Source: F23-B02 sp963620985 (GTDB lineage Bacteria > Bacillota > Clostridia > Oscillospirales > Oscillospiraceae). Taken from it: a DNA stretch of 12,614 nucleotides. The notes beneath the pieces are model-generated. The model did not search any database and was not told the DNA's origin. It saw only the letters and a program-made list of their open reading frames with translations. This document shows, in pieces, positions 6,951 through 12,614 of the stretch. Each line of letters opens with the position of its first letter. Within the stretch, counting starts at the first letter, position 1. The stretch lies in assembly GCA_963620985.1 (NCBI GenBank), contig CAVFCI010000058.1:1-12614 (forward strand). The letters are read 5' to 3'. The position numbers and the translations under genes are program-made.

Positions 6951-8021
6951 ATGGATAGACTTGCGAAGATCCGCGGCGGGCTCGTTGATCTCGGGCTCGA
7001 CGCGGTGCTGATAACGGACGAATTAAACGCGCGCTACGCGACGGGCTTTGCCTTCACAGACGGCGCTGTGCTCGTGACGCTCGACAAGGCGTTTCTGTTT
7101 ACCGACTCGCGCTATATCGAGGCGGCGGAGAAAAGCGTCTCGCGTGATATCACGCTGCGCATGTTCGGCGCGGGCAAGCGCCTTACGGAGCTCGTGCGAA
7201 GGGACATGGCCGAGTGCGGGGTGACAGCGCCCGGCGCGGAGGAGCTTTCGCTCTCGCACGGGGCGTATCTGGGCTGGCAGAAGGCGCTGGGAGTGCAGCT
7301 TCAGCCCTGCCAGAGCCTGTTTGACACGCTGCGCGCCTCGAAGGACGAGAGCGAAAAGCGCAGCATGCGCCGTGCTCAGGCAATTGCGGAAAGGGCGCTC
7401 GACGACGTTCTGCACATCGTCCGCCCCGGCGTTTCCGAGCGCGACATTGCCGCAGAGATCACCTACAGGCTCCTGAAGCACGGCGGCGAGGGCAATAGCT
7501 TCGACCCCATCGCCGTCACGGGCGCAAACTCCAGCATGCCGCACGGCGTGCCCTCGGATGCCGTCGTGCGCGAGGGTGACTTCGTGACCATGGACTTCGG
7601 CTGCAAGAAGGACGGCTACTGCTCGGATATGACGCGCACCGTCGCCGTCGGCTATGCTACCGACGAGATGAAAAACGTCTACGACACCGTGCTTCGCGCC
7701 CAGCTTGCGGGCATAGCAAAGGCCGCCGCCGGAGTTACCGGAGCGGAGATAGACGGCGCTGCGCGCAGGGTCATTGCCGATGCGGGCTACGGCGAGTATT
7801 TCGGGCACAGCTTCGGCCACTCGCTGGGGCTTTACATCCACGAAGCTCCCGCGGCTGCACCGTCCGTGACAACGCCGATGCCGTGCGGCGCGGTGATATC
7901 CGCCGAGCCCGGCATATACCTGCCCGGAAAATTCGGCGTGAGGATCGAGGACGTGCTCATCCTGCACGAGGGCGGCTGCGAGGACATAACCAAGGCAGAC
8001 AAAGAGCTGGTCATTTTATGA
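6951..8021 (+). CDS. Xaa-Pro aminopeptidase, peptidase M24 family
   Basis: A 356-residue cytoplasmic metallopeptidase that removes an N-terminal residue ahead of proline. The N-terminal creatinase-like domain (1-125) contains LDAVLITDELNARYATGF and FLFTDSRYIEAA. The C-terminal pita-bread domain carries all five metal ligands: Asp215 (TMDFG), Asp226 (CSDMTRTVAVG), His290 (GHSLGLYIHE), Glu319 (ISAEPGIYL) and Glu333 (RIEDV). It is therefore predicted to be active. ATG 6951 has GAGGAG (6939-6944) six bases upstream, which overlaps the stop of the lipoprotein gene. It lies just upstream of efp, as yqhT does in Bacillus subtilis. The ribosome site of the next gene begins at the last base of this gene's stop codon. 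Confidence 0.95.
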   Translation: MDRLAKIRGGLVDLGLDAVLITDELNARYATGFAFTDGAVLVTLDKAFLFTDSRYIEAAEKSVSRDITLRMFGAGKRLTELVRRDMAECGVTAPGAEELSLSHGAYLGWQKALGVQLQPCQSLFDTLRASKDESEKRSMRRAQAIAERALDDVLHIVRPGVSERDIAAEITYRLLKHGGEGNSFDPIAVTGANSSMPHGVPSDAVVREGDFVTMDFGCKKDGYCSDMTRTVAVGYATDEMKNVYDTVLRAQLAGIAKAAAGVTGAEIDGAARRVIADAGYGEYFGHSFGHSLGLYIHEAPAAAPSVTTPMPCGAVISAEPGIYLPGKFGVRIEDVLILHEGGCEDITKADKELVIL

Positions 8022-8034
8022 GGGAGAGAAAATT

Positions 8035-8295
8035 ATGGCAAAGGGAAAAAAGAAAAACAAAAAATTCGACCTGTCGATGACACCGTTTTTGTTCATCGGC
8101 TTCGTTGTCGTGTGCGCGACGGCGCTGCTGCAAAGCTTCATTCCGAACTTTCCGGCAGGGCTGCGGAACATACTGTACATAATCGGCGTTCTGGCCATGG
8201 TCGTGTATATGTTCCAGATCGCATTTGAAAAACGCACCGGAAAACGCGAAAATGACGCTCCGGCAAAGGAAAATAAGAGCAAAAGACTAAAATAA
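8035..8295 (+). CDS. Small two-helix membrane protein
   Basis: An 86-residue protein I cannot assign to a named family. After a Lys-rich start (MAKGKKKNKKFDLS) there are two membrane helices, about residues 16-35 (PFLFIGFVVVCATALLQSF) and 43-63 (NILYIIGVLAMVVYMFQIAF). A highly charged Lys-rich C-terminus follows. Positive charge at both ends predicts both termini in the cytoplasm. AGGGAGAG (8021-8028) is the ribosome site and shares one base with the peptidase stop codon, so it is translated from the same transcript. It sits between the M24 peptidase and efp; a link to either is inference only. Confidence 0.85.
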   Translation: MAKGKKKNKKFDLSMTPFLFIGFVVVCATALLQSFIPNFPAGLRNILYIIGVLAMVVYMFQIAFEKRTGKRENDAPAKENKSKRLK

Positions 8296-8313
8296 TCTTG
8301 CAATATGGCGCAA

Positions 8314-8319
8314 TATAAT
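8314..8319 (+). promoter_or_regulatory. Possible -10 element for efp
   Basis: A perfect TATAAT sits 61 bases before the efp start in an AT-rich gap of 84 bases, but the -35 position has no good match (TTGCAA is only 10 bases away). There is no terminator between the small membrane protein and efp, so read-through is also likely. Confidence 0.35.
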
Positions 8320-8379
8320 GTAGACTAATAAGGCTATAGACAATTTTATTTTTAGACTTTACATAGGAGGATATCCAAT

Positions 8380-8943
8380 ATGCCTATTACAGCAGGTGAT
8401 TTCAGAAACGGTGTTACTTTCGAGATGGACGGCCAGGTCATGCAGGTCGTTTCCTTCCAGCACGTCAAGCCCGGCAAGGGCGCGGCCTTTGTCCGCACCA
8501 AGATGAAGAACGTCATCACCGGCGCAGTCACCGAAACTTCCTTTAACCCCACCGCAAAGTTCGAGACCGCTACCGTCGAGCGCAAGACCATGGAATACAG
8601 CTACAACGACGGCAGCCTCTACTACTTCATGGATCCCGAGACCTATGAGCTCGAGCCCGTTGACGAGTCCAACCTCGGCGACAGCTTCAAGTTCGTAAAG
8701 GAAAATATGGAGTGCACCATCTACTCCTACAAGGGCAAGGTCTTTAACGTCGAGCCGCCCTTCTTCGTCGATCTCGTCGTCACCGACACCGACCCCGGCT
8801 TTGCAGGCAACACCGCCACCAACGCGACCAAGCCCGCAACCCTCGAGACCGGCGCAGAGGTCAAGGTGCCCCTCTTTATCGAGCCCGGCGAGAAGATCCA
8901 GATCGACACCCGTACCGGCGAGTACCTCAGCCGCTCCAAGTGA
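8380..8943 (+). CDS. efp: Elongation factor P
   Basis: A 187-residue translation factor that relieves ribosome stalling at polyproline stretches. It has the full three-domain layout: N-terminal KOW-like domain (1-62), middle OB domain (about 66-127) and C-terminal OB domain (about 130-185), ending in the family signature IQIDTRTGEYLSR. The tip loop HVKPGKG carries Lys33, the position that is post-translationally modified in many bacteria. No EpmA/EpmB-type modification genes are nearby. A consensus ribosome site, AGGAGG (8365-8370), lies 9 bases before the ATG, and codons are strongly biased to AAG, ATC, GTC and ACC, as expected for a highly expressed gene. The stop is followed after 7 bases by repeat element R3, with no separate terminator visible. 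Confidence 0.98.
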   Translation: MPITAGDFRNGVTFEMDGQVMQVVSFQHVKPGKGAAFVRTKMKNVITGAVTETSFNPTAKFETATVERKTMEYSYNDGSLYYFMDPETYELEPVDESNLGDSFKFVKENMECTIYSYKGKVFNVEPPFFVDLVVTDTDPGFAGNTATNATKPATLETGAEVKVPLFIEPGEKIQIDTRTGEYLSRSK

Positions 8944-8950
8944 TTTTACA

Positions 8951-9134
8951 GGCGCATTGAGGCACCTACGGATACGTTTATTGCGGCTGCACGGTAACGA
9001 AGCAATTGAGGAAACCGTAACGTTTCGCTCCCCGCGAGTGCGGCGCAAGCTTTGTCAGCACCGTTGCTGCGGTTTCCCCCGCAGCTTCCGGTCGGACTGA
9101 CGCTAAACGTATCGGCACAATGTGACTGCACCTC
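8951..9134. repeat. Dispersed repeat element copy R3
   Basis: The left end 8951-8985 is a clear copy of the terminal repeat (GGCGCATTGAGGCACC, then TACGGATACGTTTATTGCG). The right end (about 9100-9134) is degenerate: its reverse complement still shows CATTG and GATACGTTTA. Internally, 9011-9044 is the reverse complement of the R1 core near 65-97, and GGAAACC (9010-9016) faces GGTTTCC (9071-9077), so the copy can fold back on itself. The element begins 7 bases after the efp stop codon. Confidence 0.75.
9064..9122. repeat. 59-bp direct repeat, first copy
   Basis: It matches 9241-9299 at 57 of 59 bases (differences near the CGGACT/CGGGCT and AAACGT/AAATGT positions). It contains GCTGCGG, CCGCAGC and TCCGGTCGG, the right-half core of the dispersed repeat family. 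Confidence 0.9.
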
Positions 9135-9144
9135 TAAAAACTAG

Positions 9145-9203
9145 CATTGCGTCAGCAATGACTGAGGGATTGCTTATTCAAATCCGTGCGGCGACAGCCG
9201 CAC
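9145..9203. repeat. Hairpin cassettes between the direct repeats
   Basis: There are two perfect hairpins with four-base loops: CATTGC-GTCA-GCAATG (9145-9160) and GTGCGGC-GACA-GCCGCAC (9186-9203). The second recurs at 12489-12505 with a TTT loop. Positions 9210-9240 then carry tandem CTATCAGCTATCGGCTATCA-type units, which also occur (in reverse) near 4869 and 12428. Confidence 0.75.
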
Positions 9204-9240
9204 ACTTTGAGCTATCAGCTATCGGCTATCAACTATCAGC

Positions 9241-9299
9241 TTGCTGCGGTTTCCCCCGCAGCTTCCGGTCGGGCTGACGCTAAATGTATCGGCACAATG
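9241..9299. repeat. 59-bp direct repeat, second copy
   Basis: Near-identical to 9064-9122 and ending 28 bases before the zinc-ribbon gene. The gap 8944-9327 holds only these repeats; I see no coding region, and no convincing promoter in it. Confidence 0.9.
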
Positions 9300-9327
9300 C
9301 GGATGGTACTAAAAAAGGAGACAATTA

Positions 9328-9798
9328 ATGACAGTAAGTGAAAAAGTTGCATATCTCAAGGGTCTTGCCGACGGTCTCGGCATAAAGGACAGCACCAGCG
9401 AGGGCAAGCTCATGCTCGCCGTCATTGACGTGCTTGAAGCAATGGCCGGCGATCTTGAGGCCGTTGATGCCCACGCAAAGGGCCTGTCCGACAGCATCAG
9501 CGATATAAGCGAGGACATGGAGTACCTCGAGGATCTCTGCATCGGCGAGTCCGACAATGATTATGAATTCCATTACGGCAGCGGCAGCGGCGAGGACGTG
9601 GACGGCGACGTGCCGTCGTGCACCGGCTGCTGCTCGAGCTGCGGCGATGAGCAGGAGTACGAGGTCACCTGCCCCAAGTGCGGCGAGACCATCACCGTTT
9701 TCGAGGAGGATCTCGACTTCGGCTCGATCCGCTGCCCCAAGTGCGACGCGGAGCTTGAGTTCGACACGAGCTCCGACAGCGATAAGGATAAGAAGTAA
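9328..9798 (+). CDS. Zinc-ribbon protein, CD1247 N-terminal domain-like
   Basis: A 156-residue acidic protein. The N-terminal helical part (MTVSEKVAYLKGLADGLGI, then LMLAVIDVLEAMAGDLEAV to about residue 72) resembles the clostridial proteins annotated as CD1247 N-terminal domain-containing; I make this match from memory, so treat it as likely. A Ser/Gly/Asp linker contains CTGCCSSCGDE. A zinc ribbon follows, with TCPKCGETI and RCPKCDAELEF as its two CPxC knuckles, and then a Lys/Asp/Ser tail. It is predicted cytoplasmic. AAAGGAG (9314-9320) is the ribosome site, 7 bases before the ATG. It lies downstream of efp but is separated by 384 bases of repeats, so it may need its own promoter. Function unknown; nucleic acid or protein binding is typical of such ribbons. 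Confidence 0.85.
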   Translation: MTVSEKVAYLKGLADGLGIKDSTSEGKLMLAVIDVLEAMAGDLEAVDAHAKGLSDSISDISEDMEYLEDLCIGESDNDYEFHYGSGSGEDVDGDVPSCTGCCSSCGDEQEYEVTCPKCGETITVFEEDLDFGSIRCPKCDAELEFDTSSDSDKDKK

Positions 9799-9844
9799 GC
9801 CGTTCCGTATAGTCGGAGATAAAATCCAATATCAGACGCAAAAC

Positions 9845-9881
9845 GAGAGCGCAGACTTTAAAATCTGTGCTCTCATTTTTT
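9845..9881 (+). terminator. Intrinsic terminator of the zinc-ribbon gene
   Basis: The 11-bp stem GAGAGCGCAGA (9845-9855) pairs with TCTGTGCTCTC (9864-9874) with one G-U pair. The loop is 8 bases, followed by six T (9876-9881). Confidence 0.9.
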
Positions 9882-9920
9882 CTGCTGACTAAATCGCTGC
9901 ATTTTCTATATAAATTTGTG

Positions 9921-9936
9921 TTTGCCTGACGGCAAA
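9921..9936. repeat. Hairpin cassette TTTGCC-TGAC-GGCAAA
   Basis: A perfect 6-bp stem with a four-base loop, of the same design as those at 9145 and 9186. It is followed by GATAAGCACCTCATCCGTCG, a sequence I recall as common in extragenic repeats of gut Clostridia, which leads into element R5. The gap 9799-10212 holds only the terminator, this cassette, R5 and the next terminator. Confidence 0.6.
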
Positions 9937-9947
9937 GGATCTGATAA

Positions 9948-10088
9948 GCACCTCATCCGTCGCGCAGCAGCTTTTGAAGCGCTGCAACAACACTGTTCCG
10001 CACTCATGGGACGCGAAACATTATTGTTTTCTCCAGCGTTTCGACACCGTGCACCCGCAATATGCGTATAGGTGCAGACTAAAAGCGC
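9948..10088. repeat. Dispersed repeat element copy R5
   Basis: Positions 9963-10026 match R1 (31-94) at about 53 of 64 bases. The right end 10056-10088 is a diverged terminal repeat whose reverse complement reads GCGC, TTTTAGTCTGCACC, then TATACGCATATTGCG. The left end lacks a terminal repeat and starts in a hairpin-cassette region, as R1 does. The right end abuts the terminator T-tract of the minus-strand gene. Confidence 0.7.
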
Positions 10089-10092
10089 TATC

Positions 10093-10125
10093 AAAAAAAC
10101 CGGCAGGGGAGGCTCCCTGCCGGTT
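10093..10125 (-). terminator. Intrinsic terminator of the heptad-repeat membrane protein gene
   Basis: Read on the minus strand, AACCGGCAGGG (complement of 10115-10125) pairs with CCCTGCCGGTT (complement of 10098-10108) around a 6-base loop, followed by seven T (10093-10099). It lies about 88 bases after the stop codon. The bases between (10126-10212) also contain small inverted repeats (CGGGGT at 10134 with ACCCCG at 10152). Confidence 0.88.
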
Positions 10126-10212
10126 CAGCCTTACGGGGTCATCACGTGCTCACCCCGGACCGGAGAGCGGTCTGAATACCGTCTCGCTTGGTCATCGGCC
10201 TGTATTCATTTT

Positions 10213-12000
10213 TTACTCCTTGACAGTCTCCTCATCGGGAGCTGCCTCGGCGGGCTTCTCTGCCTCGATCACCTTTTCGTCGGCTGCCTTCTGAGCTGCT
10301 GCCGCCGCTGCTGCGGCTGCTGCTGCCTCTGCTGCCGCATAGCCTGCCGCGTAAGCGGAGGCGGTGTCAGCGTAGACATCGTCGTTATCCTCGGCTGCCG
10401 CCGCTGCGAGAGCCGCTTCCTTATCCTTGGCTGCCTTGCTTGCGATGAAGGCGAAGATAACGCCGAGGATCGCCGCGCCTGCGAGGACGCAGATAGCGGT
10501 CATGTGGAGCGAGCCGGTGTACTCCTGAATGGGAGTGAAGTCAAGCTTCGAGGCCGTCTCGCCGACATAGTCGCCGGAGGCATCGACACGGACGGTGTAG
10601 GTATAATCGTGGAACTTGGTGACAAGGCCGGTCACGAGGACTGCCACTGCCATGATAGCGGAGATCAGAGCCAGAGTCTTGCCGGTGCGCTTGCTGCCGT
10701 TGACGGCTGCAACGATACCGAAGATGCCGGCGATGATGCCGAGGATGGCTGCAACTGCCAGAGCAACGTACATGCCGATGCGGACATAGACCTCGCTCTT
10801 GATATCGGCCTCCTGATCCTGGAGGTACTGCTCTGCGAGCTCAACGAGAGTGTCGCACTTATCGAGATCGAGCATCTTGTAGCCGTTCTTCTCGACGACG
10901 TTGCCGTTCTCGTCAACCTTATACATATTGCTGATGACGTACTCGCCGAACTCCTCATAGACCTCCTCGTTCAGAGCGGCCTTGCCGTTCTCCTTAATGA
11001 TGAGGTTGTCGGGAGTCTCGAGGCCGAACTCATCAGCCAGATACTCGGGCAGGGACTTTACGGTCTCCTCGCCGCCGTAGTAGCTGAAGCAGGGCTTCAT
11101 GCCCTCGAACAGAGCTCTTGCGCCGTCGGCCAGAGCGATCTCGCCCTGCTCGAATACGCTCAGCTGAGCCTTGCCGTCTGCCAGCTGAGTCTCAGCCGCG
11201 GCGAGCTTTGCTGCGCCCTCTGCGAGATCCTGACGGCCGTTTGCGAGCTTGACCTCACCGGCTGCCAGCTCCTGCTCTGCTGCGGCAAGCTTTGCTTCGC
11301 CTTCCGCGATGGTCTTCTCGGCCTCGGCCAGCTGTGCAACACCGTCTTCGTACTGCTTCAGCTGCGCCTTGCCGTCTGCTACCATCTGATTTATGTATGC
11401 GGGGAAGTCGGTCGCATCCTCGGGGATATCGAGGCCGAGCCTGCTTGCGAGGGGACGCACGACGGAGACGAACCACGACTGGGCGGTGTCAAAGCCGGGA
11501 AGCTTTGCTATCGTGCCGTCACGGAACTGGACGTACTGATTCAGGTACGGCAGCAGGGGCTCGATCTTGGCGAGCTTTTCCTTGCCCTCGTTGTAGGCCT
11601 GAGTGTTCTCCTCGATCTGCTTCTTGCCGGCCTCGTATGCCGCCTTGCCCTCTTCGAGCTGCTTCTTGCCGGCTGCATACGCTGCATAGCCGTCTGCCAG
11701 AGTCTTCTCGCCTGCCGCGAGGGTCTGCTGACCGGCTGCGTAATCGCTCTGACCCTGAGCATACTGAGCAAGACCGTCGGTGTAGGTGCCTACGCCGGTG
11801 ATATAGGTCTCCTCGTTTTCCTTGAGCTGGTCAATGCCTGCCTGTGCGGTCTCGAGATTTTCTCTCGCAAAAGCTGCGTCAGCCTGCTTATAGTCGTTGA
11901 TATTCAGAACGTCGCGCACGCCTGCGACACAGGCGAACAGTCCGAATATGCACGCGAGGATAAGGATGATGCTGAAGACCATAAGTAATACTCGTTTCAT
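10213..12000 (-). CDS. Membrane protein with two Gly-anchored heptad-repeat blocks
   Basis: A 595-residue protein of unknown function. An N-terminal helix (about 4-28, VLLMVFSIILILACIFGLF) is followed by an extracellular region. In it, blocks at about 71-140 and 205-280 consist of 7-residue units of the form GxxxLxx (for example GQQTLAA, GEKTLAD, GEAKLAA), predicted to form coiled coils. Similar heptads occur in YhgE/Pip-type proteins and in extracellular insertions of some clostridial ABC permeases. Three more helices follow near 411-434, 443-462 and 501-521, then a tail of about 70 residues with long Ala runs and acidic ends, predicted cytoplasmic. A Cys near the N-terminal helix (LFAC) is lipobox-like but probably incidental. 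The ribosome site TAGGGAGG (minus strand) directly precedes ATG 12000. A good terminator follows. It is monocistronic; partners cannot be inferred from the neighbourhood. Confidence 0.85.
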   Translation of the reverse strand: MKRVLLMVFSIILILACIFGLFACVAGVRDVLNINDYKQADAAFARENLETAQAGIDQLKENEETYITGVGTYTDGLAQYAQGQSDYAAGQQTLAAGEKTLADGYAAYAAGKKQLEEGKAAYEAGKKQIEENTQAYNEGKEKLAKIEPLLPYLNQYVQFRDGTIAKLPGFDTAQSWFVSVVRPLASRLGLDIPEDATDFPAYINQMVADGKAQLKQYEDGVAQLAEAEKTIAEGEAKLAAAEQELAAGEVKLANGRQDLAEGAAKLAAAETQLADGKAQLSVFEQGEIALADGARALFEGMKPCFSYYGGEETVKSLPEYLADEFGLETPDNLIIKENGKAALNEEVYEEFGEYVISNMYKVDENGNVVEKNGYKMLDLDKCDTLVELAEQYLQDQEADIKSEVYVRIGMYVALAVAAILGIIAGIFGIVAAVNGSKRTGKTLALISAIMAVAVLVTGLVTKFHDYTYTVRVDASGDYVGETASKLDFTPIQEYTGSLHMTAICVLAGAAILGVIFAFIASKAAKDKEAALAAAAAEDNDDVYADTASAYAAGYAAAEAAAAAAAAAAAQKAADEKVIEAEKPAEAAPDEETVKE

Positions 12001-12104
12001 TGTTTTCCTCCCTAAGTTTATATAAATATTACTTAATGACTTGATAAACGCTTTTGATAATGTATAAGGTCATACATATATGCGTGTTTTGTTTCGTTTT
12101 TGAT

Positions 12105-12133
12105 AGTGTAACACACAATGTCAAAATAGTAAA
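12105..12133 (-). promoter_or_regulatory. Proximal promoter candidate for the heptad-repeat gene
   Basis: Read on the minus strand, TTTACT (12128-12133) is followed after 17 bases by TACACT (12105-12110), preceded by TGT (extended -10). It would give a leader of about 97 bases. An inverted repeat TGTAT-N6-ATACA (12061-12076) lies within that leader. Confidence 0.4.
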
Positions 12134-12263
12134 GAAAAAATGACAAGAAATTTGAAAATTTTTTAACGTTTTTCTTAATAATTCCGCTAAAAATACGATC
12201 TGGCCGATTCGCTGGTGAAAATCATGGTCAAATCGTTAGATAAGTCACATTCTCTGTTTACAT

Positions 12264-12292
12264 ATTATACACAATCTGTACGGATAATTGTG
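12264..12292 (-). promoter_or_regulatory. Distal promoter candidate with an overlapping inverted repeat
   Basis: The minus strand has a perfect TATAAT (12264-12269), with TCACAA 18 bases upstream as a weak -35. The core overlaps an inverted repeat CACAAT-N11-ATTGTG (12270-12292), a possible operator. The gap 12001-12599 is otherwise AT-rich non-coding DNA up to about 12335 and then repeat R6. Confidence 0.4.
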
Positions 12293-12337
12293 AATATTGT
12301 GTGAACACAGAAGAAATATTTTTCAAATTTTTTTAGT

Positions 12338-12545
12338 AGCGCATTGGGGCAGCTACGGATACGCATATTGAGGTGGCACGGTGTCGAGGGTGCTGCGGAA
12401 ACCGTAGCGCTGAAGCTCCAGCTGAAAGCCGATAGCTGAGAGCTGACAGCCGAAGGTGTTCGCTCTTCGAGCGAATGAAATTAGATTCGTGCGGCTTTGC
12501 CGCACCTCAATAAGGATGCGGCTAACGCCGCGCAGCGTGTCAAAA
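12338..12545. repeat. Dispersed repeat element copy R6 with hairpin cassettes
   Basis: The left end 12338-12372 matches the R2 terminal repeat (AGCGCATTGGGGCAGCTACG, then GATACG and TATTG), followed by GTCGAGGGTGCTGCGGAAAC as in R2. The right terminal repeat is missing. Instead there are hairpins TTCGCTC-TTC-GAGCGAA (12459-12475), GTGCGGC-TTT-GCCGCAC (12489-12505) and GCGGC-TAAC-GCCGC (12518-12531), plus AGCCGATAGCTGAGAGCTGA units near 12428. Confidence 0.8.
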
Positions 12546-12560
12546 AACCTACCCAATCTC

Positions 12561-12591
12561 CCTCGTTTCTGGTATAATAAAAGAAACGGGG
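12561..12591 (+). promoter_or_regulatory. Extended -10 promoter inside an inverted repeat
   Basis: TGG-TATAAT (TATAAT at 12573-12578) is a perfect extended -10 element; the -35 is weak. It sits in the centre of an inverted repeat, CGTTTCT (12564-12570) against AGAAACG (12582-12588), extendable by three more pairs including a G-T pair. This could be an operator covering the -10. Confidence 0.7.
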
Positions 12592-12599
12592 GTGTTGTC

Positions 12600-12614
12600 A
12601 TGGAAGAATGGAAA
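12600..12614 (+). CDS. Start of a gene cut by the window end
   Basis: ATG at 12600 opens a frame, MEEWK, that runs off the window. A GGGGGTG ribosome site (12588-12594) lies 5 bases upstream, and the promoter at 12573-12578 points into it. Only five codons are visible, so no function can be given. Confidence 0.6.

Noticed and set aside
10213..10420. Possible assembly artefact in the Ala-rich (GCT/GCC/GCA) end of the heptad-repeat gene
   Set aside because: The codons are mixed and the frame stays open to a normal stop, followed by a good terminator, so it reads as a genuine Ala-rich tail.
10072..11988. A 638-residue open frame on the plus strand opposite the heptad-repeat gene
   Set aside because: It is the antisense of a strongly periodic, GC-rich gene. 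Its product is low-complexity Leu/Cys/Asp-rich, it has no ribosome site, and it starts inside repeat R5.

Overview
The window looks like a chromosomal segment of a gut-type, GC-rich Clostridia member (Oscillospiraceae/Ruminococcaceae-like). This is inferred from GC-rich codon use with AT-rich intergenic promoters, strong AGGAGG-type ribosome sites, the peptidase M24 / elongation factor P / zinc-ribbon gene order, and families typical of Firmicutes (a UPF0237 ACT protein next to a UPF0210 PFL-like protein, an RsiV-like lipoprotein). No phage, CRISPR, transposase, rRNA or tRNA was recognised.

Layout. Positions 1-157 hold an end of a repeat element. 165-1802 (minus) is a two-gene operon, ACT regulator then PFL-like protein, with a clear promoter at 1836-1864. 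It is divergent from a cytoplasmic GH3 glycosidase (1961-4351, plus). An 84-residue orphan protein (4492-4746) follows with its own tandem promoters and a perfect terminator; its codon use resembles that of a very highly expressed gene. Next come a TetR-family regulator (5045-5641) and a run of plus-strand genes: an RsiV-like lipoprotein (5765-6940), an M24 aminopeptidase (6951-8021), a two-helix membrane protein (8035-8295), elongation factor P (8380-8943) and a zinc-ribbon protein (9328-9798). On the minus strand 10213-12000 encodes a large membrane protein with two blocks of Gly-anchored heptads, an extracellular segment and an Ala-rich tail. A new gene begins at 12600 behind a strong extended -10 promoter.

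How the genes work together. The M24 peptidase, small membrane protein and EF-P are tightly packed and probably share transcription; the peptidase/efp pairing is also known from Bacillus subtilis (yqhT-efp). The lipoprotein directly before the peptidase has its ribosome site overlapping its own stop codon, so it is probably in the same transcript. The other genes look like independent units.

The most unusual feature is the intergenic DNA. At least five copies of a dispersed, MITE-like repeat family (at 1, 4796, 8951, 9948 and 12338) share an approximately 35-bp end containing CTACGGATACG, often inverted at both ends, and fill most of the long gaps. Several copies start exactly at the T-tract of an intrinsic terminator or within about 10 bp of a stop codon. 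They are mixed with small perfect hairpin cassettes and with a 59-bp direct repeat upstream of the zinc-ribbon gene. No undescribed defence or biosynthetic system can be supported here; the strongest novelty candidates are this repeat family, the highly expressed orphan at 4492 and the heptad-repeat membrane protein at 10213.
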